Of a DNA stretch of 64,000 nt, positions 16,823 to 25,353 are shown piece after piece. Source of the DNA: Zobellia barbeyronii (GTDB lineage: Bacteria; Bacteroidota; Bacteroidia; Flavobacteriales; Flavobacteriaceae); contig NZ_JACATN010000004.1 in assembly GCF_018603515.1 (NCBI RefSeq), forward strand, positions 744,001 to 808,000, read 5' to 3'. The notes below the pieces were generated by a model. The model worked only from the letters and a program-made list of their open reading frames with translations, searched no databases and was not told where the DNA came from. Position 1 is the stretch's first letter. Every line of letters starts with the position of its first letter. A program made the position numbers and the translations under genes.

Positions 16823-19051
16823 TTAAAACCTAACAGTGGCTCCTAATAGAAAATTGGTTCCTGCTTGTGGATAATAGCCAGCACCCTCAATAGTCTGAAC
16901 TGAGCCCGAAGAATCATCATCATATGTATAGAAATAGCCATTAGAAACTATATCCTCATCAAAAATATTGTTTACTAAACCAGATAAAGTGATGCTCTTA
17001 ATAACTGATTTAAAATTAAGGACGTACTGTATATTTAAATCCGTTTGTGAATAGGCATCCAACACAGAATTTTCTGAATCTATATTACCCATATACTGCT
17101 CACCCACATATTTAGACAATGCAGATATTTGAAAATTCTTAACTGGCGAAAAAGCCAAACGGTTACCTATGACCACATTTGGAGAATATGCAATATTAGT
17201 ATTCCCTAAGTCCTGAAGCACCCCGTCTCTTTCAAAAAAGAATTCTAAATTCTTATTAGAACTGATTGCAACATTAGGTTGTATTTGCCATTTTTCACCT
17301 AGAAAAATATTAGCATCCAACTCAATACCGGCACGGTAACTATCCCCCACATTTTCGCGTAATGGAGCGCCAGAATCATTGAGCCCACCTGTTAAAACTA
17401 ACTGATCTTTGTAACGCATATAATATGCGTTAGCATTCAACTGAAAAGCATTGGACACATAACGCCAACCCAGCTCAAAGTCATTCAGTTTTTCTGGCTT
17501 AGGATCACCGTTTTCATAATCACTTCTATTAGGCTCCCTATTGGCTACAGCATAACTGAAATAGAAGTTATTGTTTGCGTTCAAATCAAACACCACACCT
17601 GCTTTTGGATTAAAAAAGTGAAACGTATCATCTACAAGTCCTGTTTCTTCTCCATTTGCCAAGTACCCTACTCTCCTATATTGAAGATCTGCGAAGAGAT
17701 TCCATTTATCGTTTAGGCCGTAATTTGCTTTAGTGTAAAAATTGAAATCCGTTTTATTGGAATCATCTTCATAATACCGATCACGAATCTGACTATCAGC
17801 AGCGTAATCCGCCCAAATAACTTCCCCAAAGTGATCACCCTGGTAGGAGTTCCATCCTCCACCTAAGATAACATTCAAACGATCTTTTGTATAATCCGCA
17901 GAAAAAACAGTTCCGTAAAAATTATTTTCTAACCAACGACGCCTAATGTAGTCCGTGGAAGTAATTTCTTCACCATTTAACGTAAAGCTATCTAGACCAA
18001 TAAAATTCAATTGCGAATCGCCTTTATTTAACACATTGGTATAATACCAGTCATCAACGTATTCCTCAAAATATCCTCGGCCTTTTGTATAGTGTAATGC
18101 CAGATTAAAGCTCCATAAATTCGATAATTTTTCATTCCAAAGAAATTGGGCATGATTTTGCTTATAATTATCTACCTGTCGATCATAGAACCCCTCTAAA
18201 TCGCCATTGTCATCAAGTTTTACACCCCCAATATTAAAAGAACGATTCGAATCAATGTTACCATCTTGACCAATGAGATTAATTGGCGAAGGGTCAAATC
18301 CAAACCAAGATTGATAAGTAACTTCATGACCACCAAAAAGCAAGGCTTTTAATTGTGTTTTATCATCCGTGTAGGCCGCTTGTAAAAAGTAGGAATCTAA
18401 ATCTGAGGAAGCCCTATCTACATAACCATCTGAAGTTATTCTAGACAATCGCCCTGAAATTTCAATATGGTCATTTAATAGTCCTGTACTAAATTTAATA
18501 TTGTTACGAAGTGTTTTAAAACTACCTACAGAAGATGAAATCTGAGCAAAAGCTTCATCCGCAACAGCATCCGTTAATAAATTAAGACTAGCACCAAAAG
18601 CTCCCGAGCCATTTGTAGACGTACCCACACCACGTTGTAATTGCAAGCTTTCCGTAGATGAAGCAAAATCCGGCATATTCACCCAAAAGGTACCATGAGA
18701 TTCAGAATCGTTATAAGGAATACCATTAATGGTCACATTTACACGGGTATTATCACTACCACGCACACGAATACCAGTATAACCAACACCTGCGCCAGCA
18801 TCTGAAGTAGTTACTACACCTGGCAAAAAATTCATAAGAATTGGAATATCCTGACCTAAATTACGAGAGGCAAATTCTTCTTTATTAAGGTTTGAAAAGG
18901 TTACAGGAGTTGTTTTATTGACCCTAATAGCCGAAACAAAAACCTCATCTAGGTTTATTTTTTTTCCGGTAACGGAATCAATTTCCTTTTCTTGAGCGGA
19001 TATTTGGCTGGTAATTACTAAACAAACCAAAAACATTACAAAGTACTTCAT
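16823..19051 (-). CDS. TonB-dependent outer-membrane receptor under TPP riboswitch control
   Basis: A 742-residue outer-membrane receptor that imports its ligand using TonB energy. Signal peptide MKYFVMFLVCLVITSQISA; TonB-box-like LDEVFVSAIRV near residue 35. The plug domain (about 45-160) has VGYTGIRVRGSDNTRVNVTINGIPYND, and a 22-strand-type barrel ends in TNFLLGATVRF. No carboxypeptidase-like extension is present. The leader carries a TPP riboswitch, so the ligand is most likely thiamine or a thiamine precursor or phosphate. In Bacteroidota, TPP-controlled receptors are a recognised class of thiamine transporters. The gene stands alone; the candidate inner-membrane partner is at 29.3-29.9 kb. 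Confidence 0.9.
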   Translation of the reverse strand: MKYFVMFLVCLVITSQISAQEKEIDSVTGKKINLDEVFVSAIRVNKTTPVTFSNLNKEEFASRNLGQDIPILMNFLPGVVTTSDAGAGVGYTGIRVRGSDNTRVNVTINGIPYNDSESHGTFWVNMPDFASSTESLQLQRGVGTSTNGSGAFGASLNLLTDAVADEAFAQISSSVGSFKTLRNNIKFSTGLLNDHIEISGRLSRITSDGYVDRASSDLDSYFLQAAYTDDKTQLKALLFGGHEVTYQSWFGFDPSPINLIGQDGNIDSNRSFNIGGVKLDDNGDLEGFYDRQVDNYKQNHAQFLWNEKLSNLWSFNLALHYTKGRGYFEEYVDDWYYTNVLNKGDSQLNFIGLDSFTLNGEEITSTDYIRRRWLENNFYGTVFSADYTKDRLNVILGGGWNSYQGDHFGEVIWADYAADSQIRDRYYEDDSNKTDFNFYTKANYGLNDKWNLFADLQYRRVGYLANGEETGLVDDTFHFFNPKAGVVFDLNANNNFYFSYAVANREPNRSDYENGDPKPEKLNDFELGWRYVSNAFQLNANAYYMRYKDQLVLTGGLNDSGAPLRENVGDSYRAGIELDANIFLGEKWQIQPNVAISSNKNLEFFFERDGVLQDLGNTNIAYSPNVVIGNRLAFSPVKNFQISALSKYVGEQYMGNIDSENSVLDAYSQTDLNIQYVLNFKSVIKSITLSGLVNNIFDEDIVSNGYFYTYDDDSSGSVQTIEGAGYYPQAGTNFLLGATVRF

Positions 19052-19135
19052 TCGTATACGTTAGCTACGAATAAAAGGGGCGTTATTCTTATTTTTAAAT
19101 TGAATTTTGCCCGATTGCGGACAGACATAAAAATT

Positions 19136-19164
19136 CCAAGAAGTGAAAAATCACTATCCCTTGG
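19136..19164 (-). terminator. Riboswitch expression-platform terminator
   Basis: On the minus strand CCAAG ... CTTGG encloses a second stem AGTGA-TTTT-TCACT and is followed by AATTTTTATG. The 5' arm CCAAG overlaps the 3' end of the TPP aptamer (CCAAGGGA), so forming this hairpin and holding the aptamer 3' segment free would compete. The T-tract is short. Confidence 0.55.
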
Positions 19165-19266
19165 CAGCATTACCCGCCCAGGTTCATTGGGTATGATCTC
19201 AGCTTATCTTGTATTTAGTTTAAACATTACTCCGCTTAACCACAATAACAAGAGTTCGCACCCCTT
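19155..19266 (-). ncRNA. TPP riboswitch (THI element)
   Basis: Minus-strand leader of the TonB-dependent receptor with all conserved blocks in order: GGGGTGC near 19264, GCTGAGATCATACCC near 19203-19189, GAACCTGGGCGGGTAATGCTG near 19184-19165, and CCAAGGGA at 19164-19157. These are the pyrimidine-sensing (CTGAGA) and diphosphate-sensing (GAACCTG ... GGGTAATGC) parts of the thiamine diphosphate aptamer. The aptamer starts about 5 nt after the predicted transcription start and is followed by a hairpin that overlaps its 3' end, suggesting transcriptional repression by TPP. Confidence 0.93.
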
Positions 19267-19276
19267 TGAGATTCGG

Positions 19277-19284
19277 CAAATATA
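19277..19284 (-). promoter_or_regulatory. -7 promoter box for the riboswitch-receptor transcript
   Basis: TATATTTG on the minus strand (TAnnTTTG consensus) just upstream of the TPP aptamer. A weak -33 (ATG in place of TTG) lies 19 nt further upstream. The remaining stretch 19285-19437, between this promoter and the hybrid kinase gene, shows nothing else I can identify. Confidence 0.6.
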
Positions 19285-19437
19285 GGTCTAGGCTTTCACA
19301 TTTCATAACTAATTCAACCAAAAGACCTACTACAGGCGGTCTTTGAGATATATGAGTCAAACAATTAACGCTTATTTATAAACCCTATCAGCTTTATATC
19401 CGTATTTTTAGAAACACTTTTTGTGCAAAAAAAGAAC

Positions 19438-21918
19438 ATGGTAAACGCTTCCAAAAAATCAAAAAACAAGTTCACCTTAAAAATTGTCACTAGCTACCTT
19501 ATTTTGGCACTATTGGCAACAAGTGTTGGCTATTTTGTATATACAGAAATACAGACCTATATTTCTACCGAGGCTTCTGATGTAAACGATGAAAAGCTGC
19601 TACGCACAAGCTCATTGATGACCAATCTTTATGAGGCAGAAAGTCTATCAAAATTAGCATTGCAAAGCAACGAGAAAATCAATTTTGATGGGTATGCCCT
19701 TAAAATTGATTCTATTCAGGTGGAAATTGACACGTTAAAACAGCTGATGTTAGGTGAAGAGCAGAAAAGCTTATTGGATAGCCTTCAAATATTATTGGGT
19801 CAAAAAGTTAACAACAACAATGAATTACGTAGCCTGAAGGTCAAAAATAATTCAGCACACTCACTAGACCAAGCCCTTAAAGAATTTGAAAAAATAGAAG
19901 AATCTTTTGGTAAGTTTTCTGCAGAAAACCTATTCACCAATTTTGACCAATTATCTCCTAAAGTACAGAAGTCCCTGCGAGAATATGCCGTACTAATTAG
20001 TAAAAACGTACCGGAATCAGACAATACCGTCAAGAATGCAGCTTATGTAGATTCTATATTGAACGTTTCAAAATCTATCCTGAGAAAAGCAAAATTAGCG
20101 GATTATAGATCACAGCGTTCATTGGCACAAAAAGAAATTGAGGTAAACCGTAATGATCTAGAATTGTCTCGTCAGCTTCAAAATATCATTGCTGCGTTTG
20201 AAAAAGAGATTATATCTAGTAGTTACAATACCAGTATTGTAAAAAGGGAAACTTTAAAAAGAACAACGCGAATAGCAGGAATAGCTGCATTACTCGGTTT
20301 TTTAATCGTTGGGATATTTTCTTTCTTGATTACCAAGGATTACTGGAAAGTACAGACATACCGAGTGCGATTGGAGAAAGAAAAGAAATTTTCGGAATCA
20401 ATATTAAAAAGTCGCGAGCAACTCATTTCAACCGTAAGCCATGATCTTCGTACTCCTCTTAATACTATTAGCGGTTATTCCGAACTACTGGAAAGTACGG
20501 AGTTATCAAAGAAACAAAGCGGTTATATTAAGAATGTAAAATCCGCTTCGGAATACGTGGGTAATCTAGTGAACGACCTAATGGATTTTTCCAAGCTAGA
20601 AGCCGGCAAACTCAAAATTGAAAAAGTACCATTTATTCCAGCGCATCTTATTCAAGAAACTGCTGAGAATCTTCAAGCTATTCATGCCAACAAGGGATTA
20701 AAACTCATTCTGGAAATAGCACCACAGTTACAACAAACGGTCTTGGGAGACCCTTTTAGAATTAGGCAGATAATTACTAATCTTATGGGCAATGCCTTTA
20801 AGTTTACTGAAGATGGCTCAATAAGAATTACTGCAACCGCAGAAAAAGGAAAGGATAAAGCTATAACTGCGCGAATTCAAGTAGCGGATACAGGTATTGG
20901 TATTGCCAAGGACAAACAGCATCTAATATTCAGAGAATTTACACAGGCCGAAAAAACTACTGAAAAGAAATTCGGCGGGCATGGATTGGGTCTCACCATA
21001 TCTAAAAAATTGGCTGAGCTCCTTAAAGGTAAGTTGACTCTTGAAAGTAAGCTGGGTGCCGGAAGTACTTTTACCTTGCGATTACCCCTAGAAATTACCG
21101 ATGCCGTTGAAAAACCAGGTGAGGAAATGCCTTATATGGCGCCAAAACTGCGTATGCTAATTATAGACGATGATACCGCTCTGTTGCATATGCTACGCGA
21201 ACTAGCGGAAAGCATGGGTATTACTGCACATACTTTTACCAATTTCCTTTCTATTGAGAAAGACTCTCACCTAGCTTATGATATTGTTCTAACGGATATT
21301 CAAATGCCACAGGTAACTGGCTTTGAAGTGCTGAAAAAGTTGCAATCTGGTGCATACAAACATTACTCGAACCAACCAATAGTAGCCATGACGGGAAGAA
21401 GAGATTTGGGCCCAGAGGCCTACATAGGGGTTGGTTTTTCTCAAGTTTTACAAAAACCTTTTACAAGAGGTGAACTCATAGCTACCCTAAAATTACTAGG
21501 TATAGCTACCCAAAATCAAGAGCCGAAAGAAGAAGAAATAAAAATACCGGAGCAAGAGCCAAAACTATATAATCTAGATATTATACATTCCTTTTTAGGA
21601 AAGAACGAAGATGCCATTCAAGATGTATTAGGTACTTTTTTAAGTGACACGGAAACCAACATGAAACTTCTTGAAGAAACGGTTTCTGCAAAAGATTACC
21701 AGCAAGTAAACCATGTAGCACACCGTATGCTGCCTATGTTCAGACAGCTAAAAGTTGAGAATTGTGTGACCATATTAGAAAGAATGGAACTGGGCACACC
21801 AGAAAATCTTGACCCAGATATCCTTGCAAGCTCCTTTGTAGTCTTAAAACACAGTGTTAAAGAACTAGTAGCAGAACTAGAAGAACGCTTGGCTACAAAT
21901 CCAGATTATAATGGTTGA
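19438..21918 (+). CDS. Hybrid sensor histidine kinase (HisKA-HATPase-REC-HPt)
   Basis: An 826-residue membrane kinase from ATG 19438; a GTG at 19423 adds five residues and is possible. Domains in order: TM1 (about 14-33); periplasmic helical sensor (about 35-275); TM2 (about 280-300); HisKA box STVSHDLRTPLNTISGYSELL with His near 338; HATPase with NAFKFTEDG and DTGIGIAKDK; a receiver domain (LIIDDDTALL, phospho-Asp in VLTDIQMP near 620); and a C-terminal HPt domain with VAHRML (His near 762). This is a complete phosphorelay chain in one protein. Its natural final target is the convergent NtrC-type regulator, whose 3' end overlaps it by 26 bp. Confidence 0.93.
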   Translation: MVNASKKSKNKFTLKIVTSYLILALLATSVGYFVYTEIQTYISTEASDVNDEKLLRTSSLMTNLYEAESLSKLALQSNEKINFDGYALKIDSIQVEIDTLKQLMLGEEQKSLLDSLQILLGQKVNNNNELRSLKVKNNSAHSLDQALKEFEKIEESFGKFSAENLFTNFDQLSPKVQKSLREYAVLISKNVPESDNTVKNAAYVDSILNVSKSILRKAKLADYRSQRSLAQKEIEVNRNDLELSRQLQNIIAAFEKEIISSSYNTSIVKRETLKRTTRIAGIAALLGFLIVGIFSFLITKDYWKVQTYRVRLEKEKKFSESILKSREQLISTVSHDLRTPLNTISGYSELLESTELSKKQSGYIKNVKSASEYVGNLVNDLMDFSKLEAGKLKIEKVPFIPAHLIQETAENLQAIHANKGLKLILEIAPQLQQTVLGDPFRIRQIITNLMGNAFKFTEDGSIRITATAEKGKDKAITARIQVADTGIGIAKDKQHLIFREFTQAEKTTEKKFGGHGLGLTISKKLAELLKGKLTLESKLGAGSTFTLRLPLEITDAVEKPGEEMPYMAPKLRMLIIDDDTALLHMLRELAESMGITAHTFTNFLSIEKDSHLAYDIVLTDIQMPQVTGFEVLKKLQSGAYKHYSNQPIVAMTGRRDLGPEAYIGVGFSQVLQKPFTRGELIATLKLLGIATQNQEPKEEEIKIPEQEPKLYNLDIIHSFLGKNEDAIQDVLGTFLSDTETNMKLLEETVSAKDYQQVNHVAHRMLPMFRQLKVENCVTILERMELGTPENLDPDILASSFVVLKHSVKELVAELEERLATNPDYNG

Positions 21919-23275
21919 TTTTATTATAAAGAGTCTTTCTAGTAACCTGAAGTAATTTGGCCGCTTTCGATTTATTGAAATTGGTCTTTTTTAAAGCTTT
22001 TATTATGCGGTCTTTTTCGAATTCTGATTTTGAAAAATTCTCTACTGTAGCTTCTCTTTCTTTAGGTTGAAGTACCTCTCGCGGTAAAGCATCCATTTGA
22101 ACTTCATCACCAGTAGTCAGCAGTACAGCCCGTTTAATGACATTCTGTAATTCACGAAGGTTACCAGGCCAATGATACTCTTGAAAAGCCTCCCAAACTT
22201 CTGGCGAGAAACCGCCTACGTTTTTATCTAAACTGGCATTCGCCTTATTCAAAAAGTTCTCTGCAAATAGCATTAAATCTTCAAATCGCTCTTCCAGAGA
22301 AGGTATTTGAATCGAAAATTCATTCAACCTATGAAAAAGATCTTCCCTAAAAGTTCCTTTTTCAACGGCTTCTGTTAAATCCTCGTTAGTAGCGGTGATA
22401 ATACGTAAATCAACATCAATCTCTTTGGTACTACCTACACGTTTTATTTTTCTTTCTTGAAGCGCACGAAGCAATTGTATTTGATTCTCGTAAGACAGAT
22501 TGCCCACCTCGTCCAAGAACAAAGTACCTTTATTAGCAGCTTCAAAATTTCCTATTTTATCTTCTACAGCACCCGTAAAACTCCCTTTTATATGACCAAA
22601 AAACTCACTTGTAGCCAATTCTTTAGGTATCGCACCACAATCTACGGCTATAAAGTTGAAGTCTTTTCTTTTGCTGTTATCGTGAATAGCCTTAGCCGTC
22701 ACTTCCTTACCCGTACCACTTTCGCCAGTTATTAATACCGACATATTTGTAGGGGCTACCAGTTTTATATAATCCTCCAATTTCTTAGAAGCATCACTAA
22801 CGCCTTTAACAATGGACTTTAAGTCTACTTTTTCAGCAGCTGGATTTGCACTTTTTTGTTTTGAGTTCTCCTTTATCTCCTGTACTACAGAAGTAGCAAC
22901 TTGGGTTGGATTAGCCTCTACCTTTAAGGCATTGTCTAAAATCATTACAATTTCATCCGGAGTAAAAGGTTTTGAAATATAGTCGAACGCACCTTTTTTC
23001 ATGGCATTTACAGCCGTGCCCACCTCTGCATAACCCGTCATTACTACTACTTGAGTTTTTGGGCTTACCTCTTTTATATCGGATAACAATTGTATTCCGT
23101 CATAATCGGGCAAACGCAAGTCTGTCAATATCAAATCAAAATTAGTTTTTCCAAATTTTGATTTGGCATCTGGGGCAGTGAAGCTGGTCTCTACTTCGTA
23201 ACCGTGTTTTGTCAAAAACTTTTGGAGCATCTGACAAAATGCGGCATCATCTTCAATGATTAAAAGGTTTGGCAT
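21893..23275 (-). CDS. Sigma-54-dependent NtrC-family response regulator
   Basis: A 460-residue enhancer-binding protein. The receiver domain has LLIIEDDAAF and the phospho-acceptor LILTDLRLPDYDG (Asp near 52). The AAA+ domain has Walker A GESGTGKEVTAKAIH, sigma-54 contact loop GSFTGA (Ser for the usual Ala), Walker B TLFLDEVGNL and arginine-finger region FREDLFHRLNEFSI. The C-terminal Fis-type helix-turn-helix is NKSKAAKLLQVTRKTLYNKI. It activates promoters read by RpoN polymerase. It converges with the hybrid kinase and sits beside the small secreted protein genes, which are its most likely targets. Confidence 0.93.
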   Translation of the reverse strand: MPNLLIIEDDAAFCQMLQKFLTKHGYEVETSFTAPDAKSKFGKTNFDLILTDLRLPDYDGIQLLSDIKEVSPKTQVVVMTGYAEVGTAVNAMKKGAFDYISKPFTPDEIVMILDNALKVEANPTQVATSVVQEIKENSKQKSANPAAEKVDLKSIVKGVSDASKKLEDYIKLVAPTNMSVLITGESGTGKEVTAKAIHDNSKRKDFNFIAVDCGAIPKELATSEFFGHIKGSFTGAVEDKIGNFEAANKGTLFLDEVGNLSYENQIQLLRALQERKIKRVGSTKEIDVDLRIITATNEDLTEAVEKGTFREDLFHRLNEFSIQIPSLEERFEDLMLFAENFLNKANASLDKNVGGFSPEVWEAFQEYHWPGNLRELQNVIKRAVLLTTGDEVQMDALPREVLQPKEREATVENFSKSEFEKDRIIKALKKTNFNKSKAAKLLQVTRKTLYNKINHYNLDL

Positions 23276-23384
23276 AAAAGCATTCTAATGTTCTGTATCT
23301 ATCTACGTAAAAATAGCACAAGAAAGCTCTTTCTCTTCTAATTTTATCATAAAAGATACTTTTAGAAAAAGGCCAAAACGCAAA

Positions 23385-23412
23385 AAAGGAACCGTTATAT
23401 CACGGTTCCTTT
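23385..23412 (-). terminator. Hairpin terminator after the tandem small-protein genes
   Basis: Perfect 11-bp stem AAAGGAACCGT / ACGGTTCCTTT with a 6-nt loop, 42 bp downstream of the last tandem copy. A-rich on one side and T-rich on the other, so it could work for the minus-strand unit. Confidence 0.8.
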
Positions 23413-23454
23413 CTTAAAATTGGTTCGGAATTACTTCCTACAATTTAACTTTTC

Positions 23455-23766
23455 TTACTGCTCAATAGCGTTTCCTTCTTCGTCAACGATTAGTGCACCT
23501 GAAGTACCATCTTCTAAAGAAACTTCCAATTTGTACTGATTAGCTTCGTTTTTGTGTGCTGCATTGATAGTAGCACCTGGGTAGTTAGTTGCAACCATTG
23601 CAGTTACTGCTTCTGGAACTTCTTCCAATGCAACCTCAGCAAAAGCATCTTGCTCTTGTGCTACAGCTTCAGTAGCTGTTTCTGCAGCCTCAGCAGCTTG
23701 CTCTTCTTGAGCGAATGCAGTTAAACTTCCTAATGCGAATACAGACGTGATAAATAATTTTTTCAT
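23455..23766 (-). CDS. Small secreted acidic PepSY-like protein, tandem copy 3
   Basis: A 103-residue exported protein with signal peptide MKKLFITSVFALGSLTAFA. The low-complexity Glu/Ala/Thr segment after it (about 21-47) reads AAEAAETATEAVAQEQ. The C-terminal domain (about 48-103) has EVPEAVTAMVATNYPGATI, YKLEVSLEDG and a final DEEGNAIEQ, which resembles PepSY-like folds. It is nearly identical to the two upstream copies; differences sit mostly in the acidic linker. It lacks the upstream TTGGYATCAT box and is probably cotranscribed with the other copies. Function unknown. Confidence 0.8.
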   Translation of the reverse strand: MKKLFITSVFALGSLTAFAQEEQAAEAAETATEAVAQEQDAFAEVALEEVPEAVTAMVATNYPGATINAAHKNEANQYKLEVSLEDGTSGALIVDEEGNAIEQ

Positions 23767-23837
23767 AATATTTTATTTTTATATGTGTATATAATTAATG
23801 GTAATAGTATTATTTGGGGGAACTAATAAACTTATTC

Positions 23838-24149
23838 TTACTGCTCTATAGCGTTTCCTTCTTCGTCAACGATAAGCGCACCTGAAGTACCATCTTCTAA
23901 AGAAACTTCCAATTTGTACTGGTTAGCTTCATTTTTATGTGCTGCATTAATAGTAGCACCTGGGTAGTTAGTTGCAACCATTGTAGTTACTGCTTCTGGA
24001 ACTTCTTCCAACGCAACCTCAGCAAAAGCATCTTGCTCTTGTGCTACAGCTTCAGTAGCCGTTTCAACAGCTTCAGTAGCTTGCTCTTCTTGAGCGAATG
24101 CAGTTAAACTTCCTAATGCGAATACAGATGTGATAAATAATTTTTTCAT
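23838..24149 (-). CDS. Small secreted acidic PepSY-like protein, tandem copy 2
   Basis: 103 residues, same architecture as its neighbours: signal peptide ending LTAFA, acidic Glu/Ala/Thr linker (ATEAVETATEAVAQEQ), and a C-terminal PepSY-like domain ending DEEGNAIEQ. It differs from the third copy in the linker and in AVTTMV versus AVTAMV. The 71-bp spacer to the next copy carries no conserved promoter box, so it is likely read from the promoter upstream of copy 1. Confidence 0.8.
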   Translation of the reverse strand: MKKLFITSVFALGSLTAFAQEEQATEAVETATEAVAQEQDAFAEVALEEVPEAVTTMVATNYPGATINAAHKNEANQYKLEVSLEDGTSGALIVDEEGNAIEQ

Positions 24150-24219
24150 AATGTTCTATTTTTATATGTGTATAATTAATGGTAAAATGCTTTGTCTTTG
24201 GGGACTTTTAAGCTAATTC

Positions 24220-24531
24220 TTACTGCTCAATAGCGTTTCCTTCTTCGTCAACGATAAGTGCACCTGAAGTACCATCTTCTAAAGAAACTTCCAATTTGTA
24301 CTGGTTAGCTTCATTTTTGTGTGCTGCATTAATAGTAGCACCTGGGTAGTTAGTTGCAACCATTGTAGTTACTGCTTCCGGAACTTCTTCCAACGCAACC
24401 TCAGAAAAAGCATCTTGCTCTTGTGCTACAGCTTCAGTAGCCGTTTCAACAGCTTCGGTAGCTTGTTCTTCTTGAGCGAATGCAGTTAAACTTCCTAATG
24501 CGAATACAGACGTGATAAATAATTTTTTCAT
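24220..24531 (-). CDS. Small secreted acidic PepSY-like protein, tandem copy 1 (promoter-proximal)
   Basis: 103 residues from ATG 24531 (MKKLFITSVFALG); an upstream in-frame start at 24594 is rejected because it would precede the signal peptide and overlap the promoter box. Same layout as copies 2 and 3, with Ser for Ala before EVALEEVPEA. A 17-nt TTGGTATCAT box lies 47 bp upstream and a GTGTGTA element about 127 bp upstream, shared with two more distant paralogs. Function unknown; the export signal and acidic linker suggest a periplasmic or secreted role. Confidence 0.8.
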   Translation of the reverse strand: MKKLFITSVFALGSLTAFAQEEQATEAVETATEAVAQEQDAFSEVALEEVPEAVTTMVATNYPGATINAAHKNEANQYKLEVSLEDGTSGALIVDEEGNAIEQ

Positions 24532-24577
24532 GATATAGTGTATTAAGTTTATTACTAATTGATTTCCCTTAGTACAT

Positions 24578-24594
24578 AGAAAATATGATACCAA
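24578..24594 (-). promoter_or_regulatory. Shared TTGGYATCAT promoter-type box (tandem copy 1)
   Basis: Minus strand TTGGTATCATATTTTCT. It aligns without gaps to boxes at 26364-26380 and 27048-27064. The TTGG and the TC near the end are separated like the -24 GG and -12 GC of sigma-54 promoters (10 nt between), although the -12 element reads TTTC instead of TTGC. Confidence 0.55.
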
Positions 24595-24617
24595 TATTCA
24601 TAAAAACATTTAATTAA

Positions 24618-24664
24618 CTGATAAACAATGTATTACATTTTTTGTCGATTTTTAAAAGTGTGTA
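24618..24664 (-). promoter_or_regulatory. Upstream elements of tandem copy 1 (TGATAAACA and GTGTGTA)
   Basis: CTGATAAACA at 24618-24627 and AAAGTGTGTA at 24655-24664 (+ strand). Both lie at exactly the same distances from the TTGG box (24 and 61 bp) as the matching elements upstream of the gene at 26009. Beyond them, the stretch to 24834 holds a TACACAG half-site near 24708 and otherwise nothing I recognise. Confidence 0.45.
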
Positions 24665-24834
24665 TTATTGTAAAATTCTGTTTCCTTTGAGTAATAATTC
24701 CACAGTATACACAGTACAGAATTCGTACATATATTTTAGAAGAACCTTAATTTTTCACTTTCAAAACTAAGGTTACTATAACTTTCAAGTAATTACTATT
24801 ATAAAAAGGAACCTTATACCTAGAAAACAAAAAA

Positions 24835-24855
24835 CCGGTCGAATATATTCGCCGG
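24835..24855 (-). terminator. Hairpin terminator after the cupin gene
   Basis: CCGG-T-CGAATATATTCG-C-CGG inverted repeat. On the minus strand it is followed by TTTTTTGTTTTC. It ends the cupin transcript. Confidence 0.8.
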
Positions 24856-24886
24856 AAGGTTTTATTTAAATAGGTTCTGTTGTATT

Positions 24887-25237
24887 TCAATTTTGCCTTA
24901 AAAAGTCGCCATCAATGATTAATAGTTTTACTCCTTTTTTAGAAATTGAACGATGAGAGCTTAAACCATCAGAAACAACATAAGTCATTCCTTTAGTCAA
25001 AGTTATTATCACCCCACTTTTTAGCTCGTTCTCACAAGTACCTTCCAAACATTGAACGATATGACCTTTTTCACACCAGTGGTCTGCAAAGTAATCCTTA
25101 GAATACTCAACCATCCGAATGCGCAATCCATTATATTGAGTTGTTTGCCAGTATGCCATTCCTGTTTCTCCAACATGTTCAGTTTTCGGAATTTTAGTCC
25201 AGTCTATTGATTGGAAAGGAATATTTTCTGTTGACAT
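24887..25237 (-). CDS. DHCW-motif cupin fold protein
   Basis: A 116-residue single-domain cupin without signal peptide. The sequence YFADHWCEKGHIVQCLEGTCENEL carries the DHWC motif and a metal-site-like His-x-x-x-x-His spacing; the second cupin motif includes GMTYVVSDGLSSHRS. The family is annotated only by fold, and no substrate is known to me. It lies between members of the small secreted protein family and has its own terminator, so a functional link to them is not shown. Confidence 0.8.
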   Translation of the reverse strand: MSTENIPFQSIDWTKIPKTEHVGETGMAYWQTTQYNGLRIRMVEYSKDYFADHWCEKGHIVQCLEGTCENELKSGVIITLTKGMTYVVSDGLSSHRSISKKGVKLLIIDGDFLRQN

Positions 25238-25353
25238 ATATCTTAGGATTTACTTTTCCGGTTAGTTAGTTAATGTTTTAGCAATAAATAGTACGGGAAT
25301 AAACTAGCACTTCCTTTACACCTTACACGTAGTTAAATCTTTTGGTTTTGGTT

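Larger units (their letters stand above)
23455..24531 (-). repeat. Three tandem copies of a ~383-bp gene unit
   Basis: The genes at 23455, 23838 and 24220 are spaced 383 and 382 bp apart and are near-identical in coding sequence. The two short intergenic spacers also resemble each other (TATGTGTATA and TTAATGGTA stretches). This is a recent tandem duplication or a set kept alike by gene conversion. Confidence 0.9.

Noticed and set aside
23767-24219. Separate promoters for tandem copies 2 and 3
   Set aside because: Their ~70-bp spacers lack the TTGG box and GTGTGTA elements seen at copy 1; cotranscription is simpler.
23455-24531. CRISPR array or mobile repeat
   Set aside because: The ~383-bp periodicity is three intact coding genes, not short repeats with spacers.
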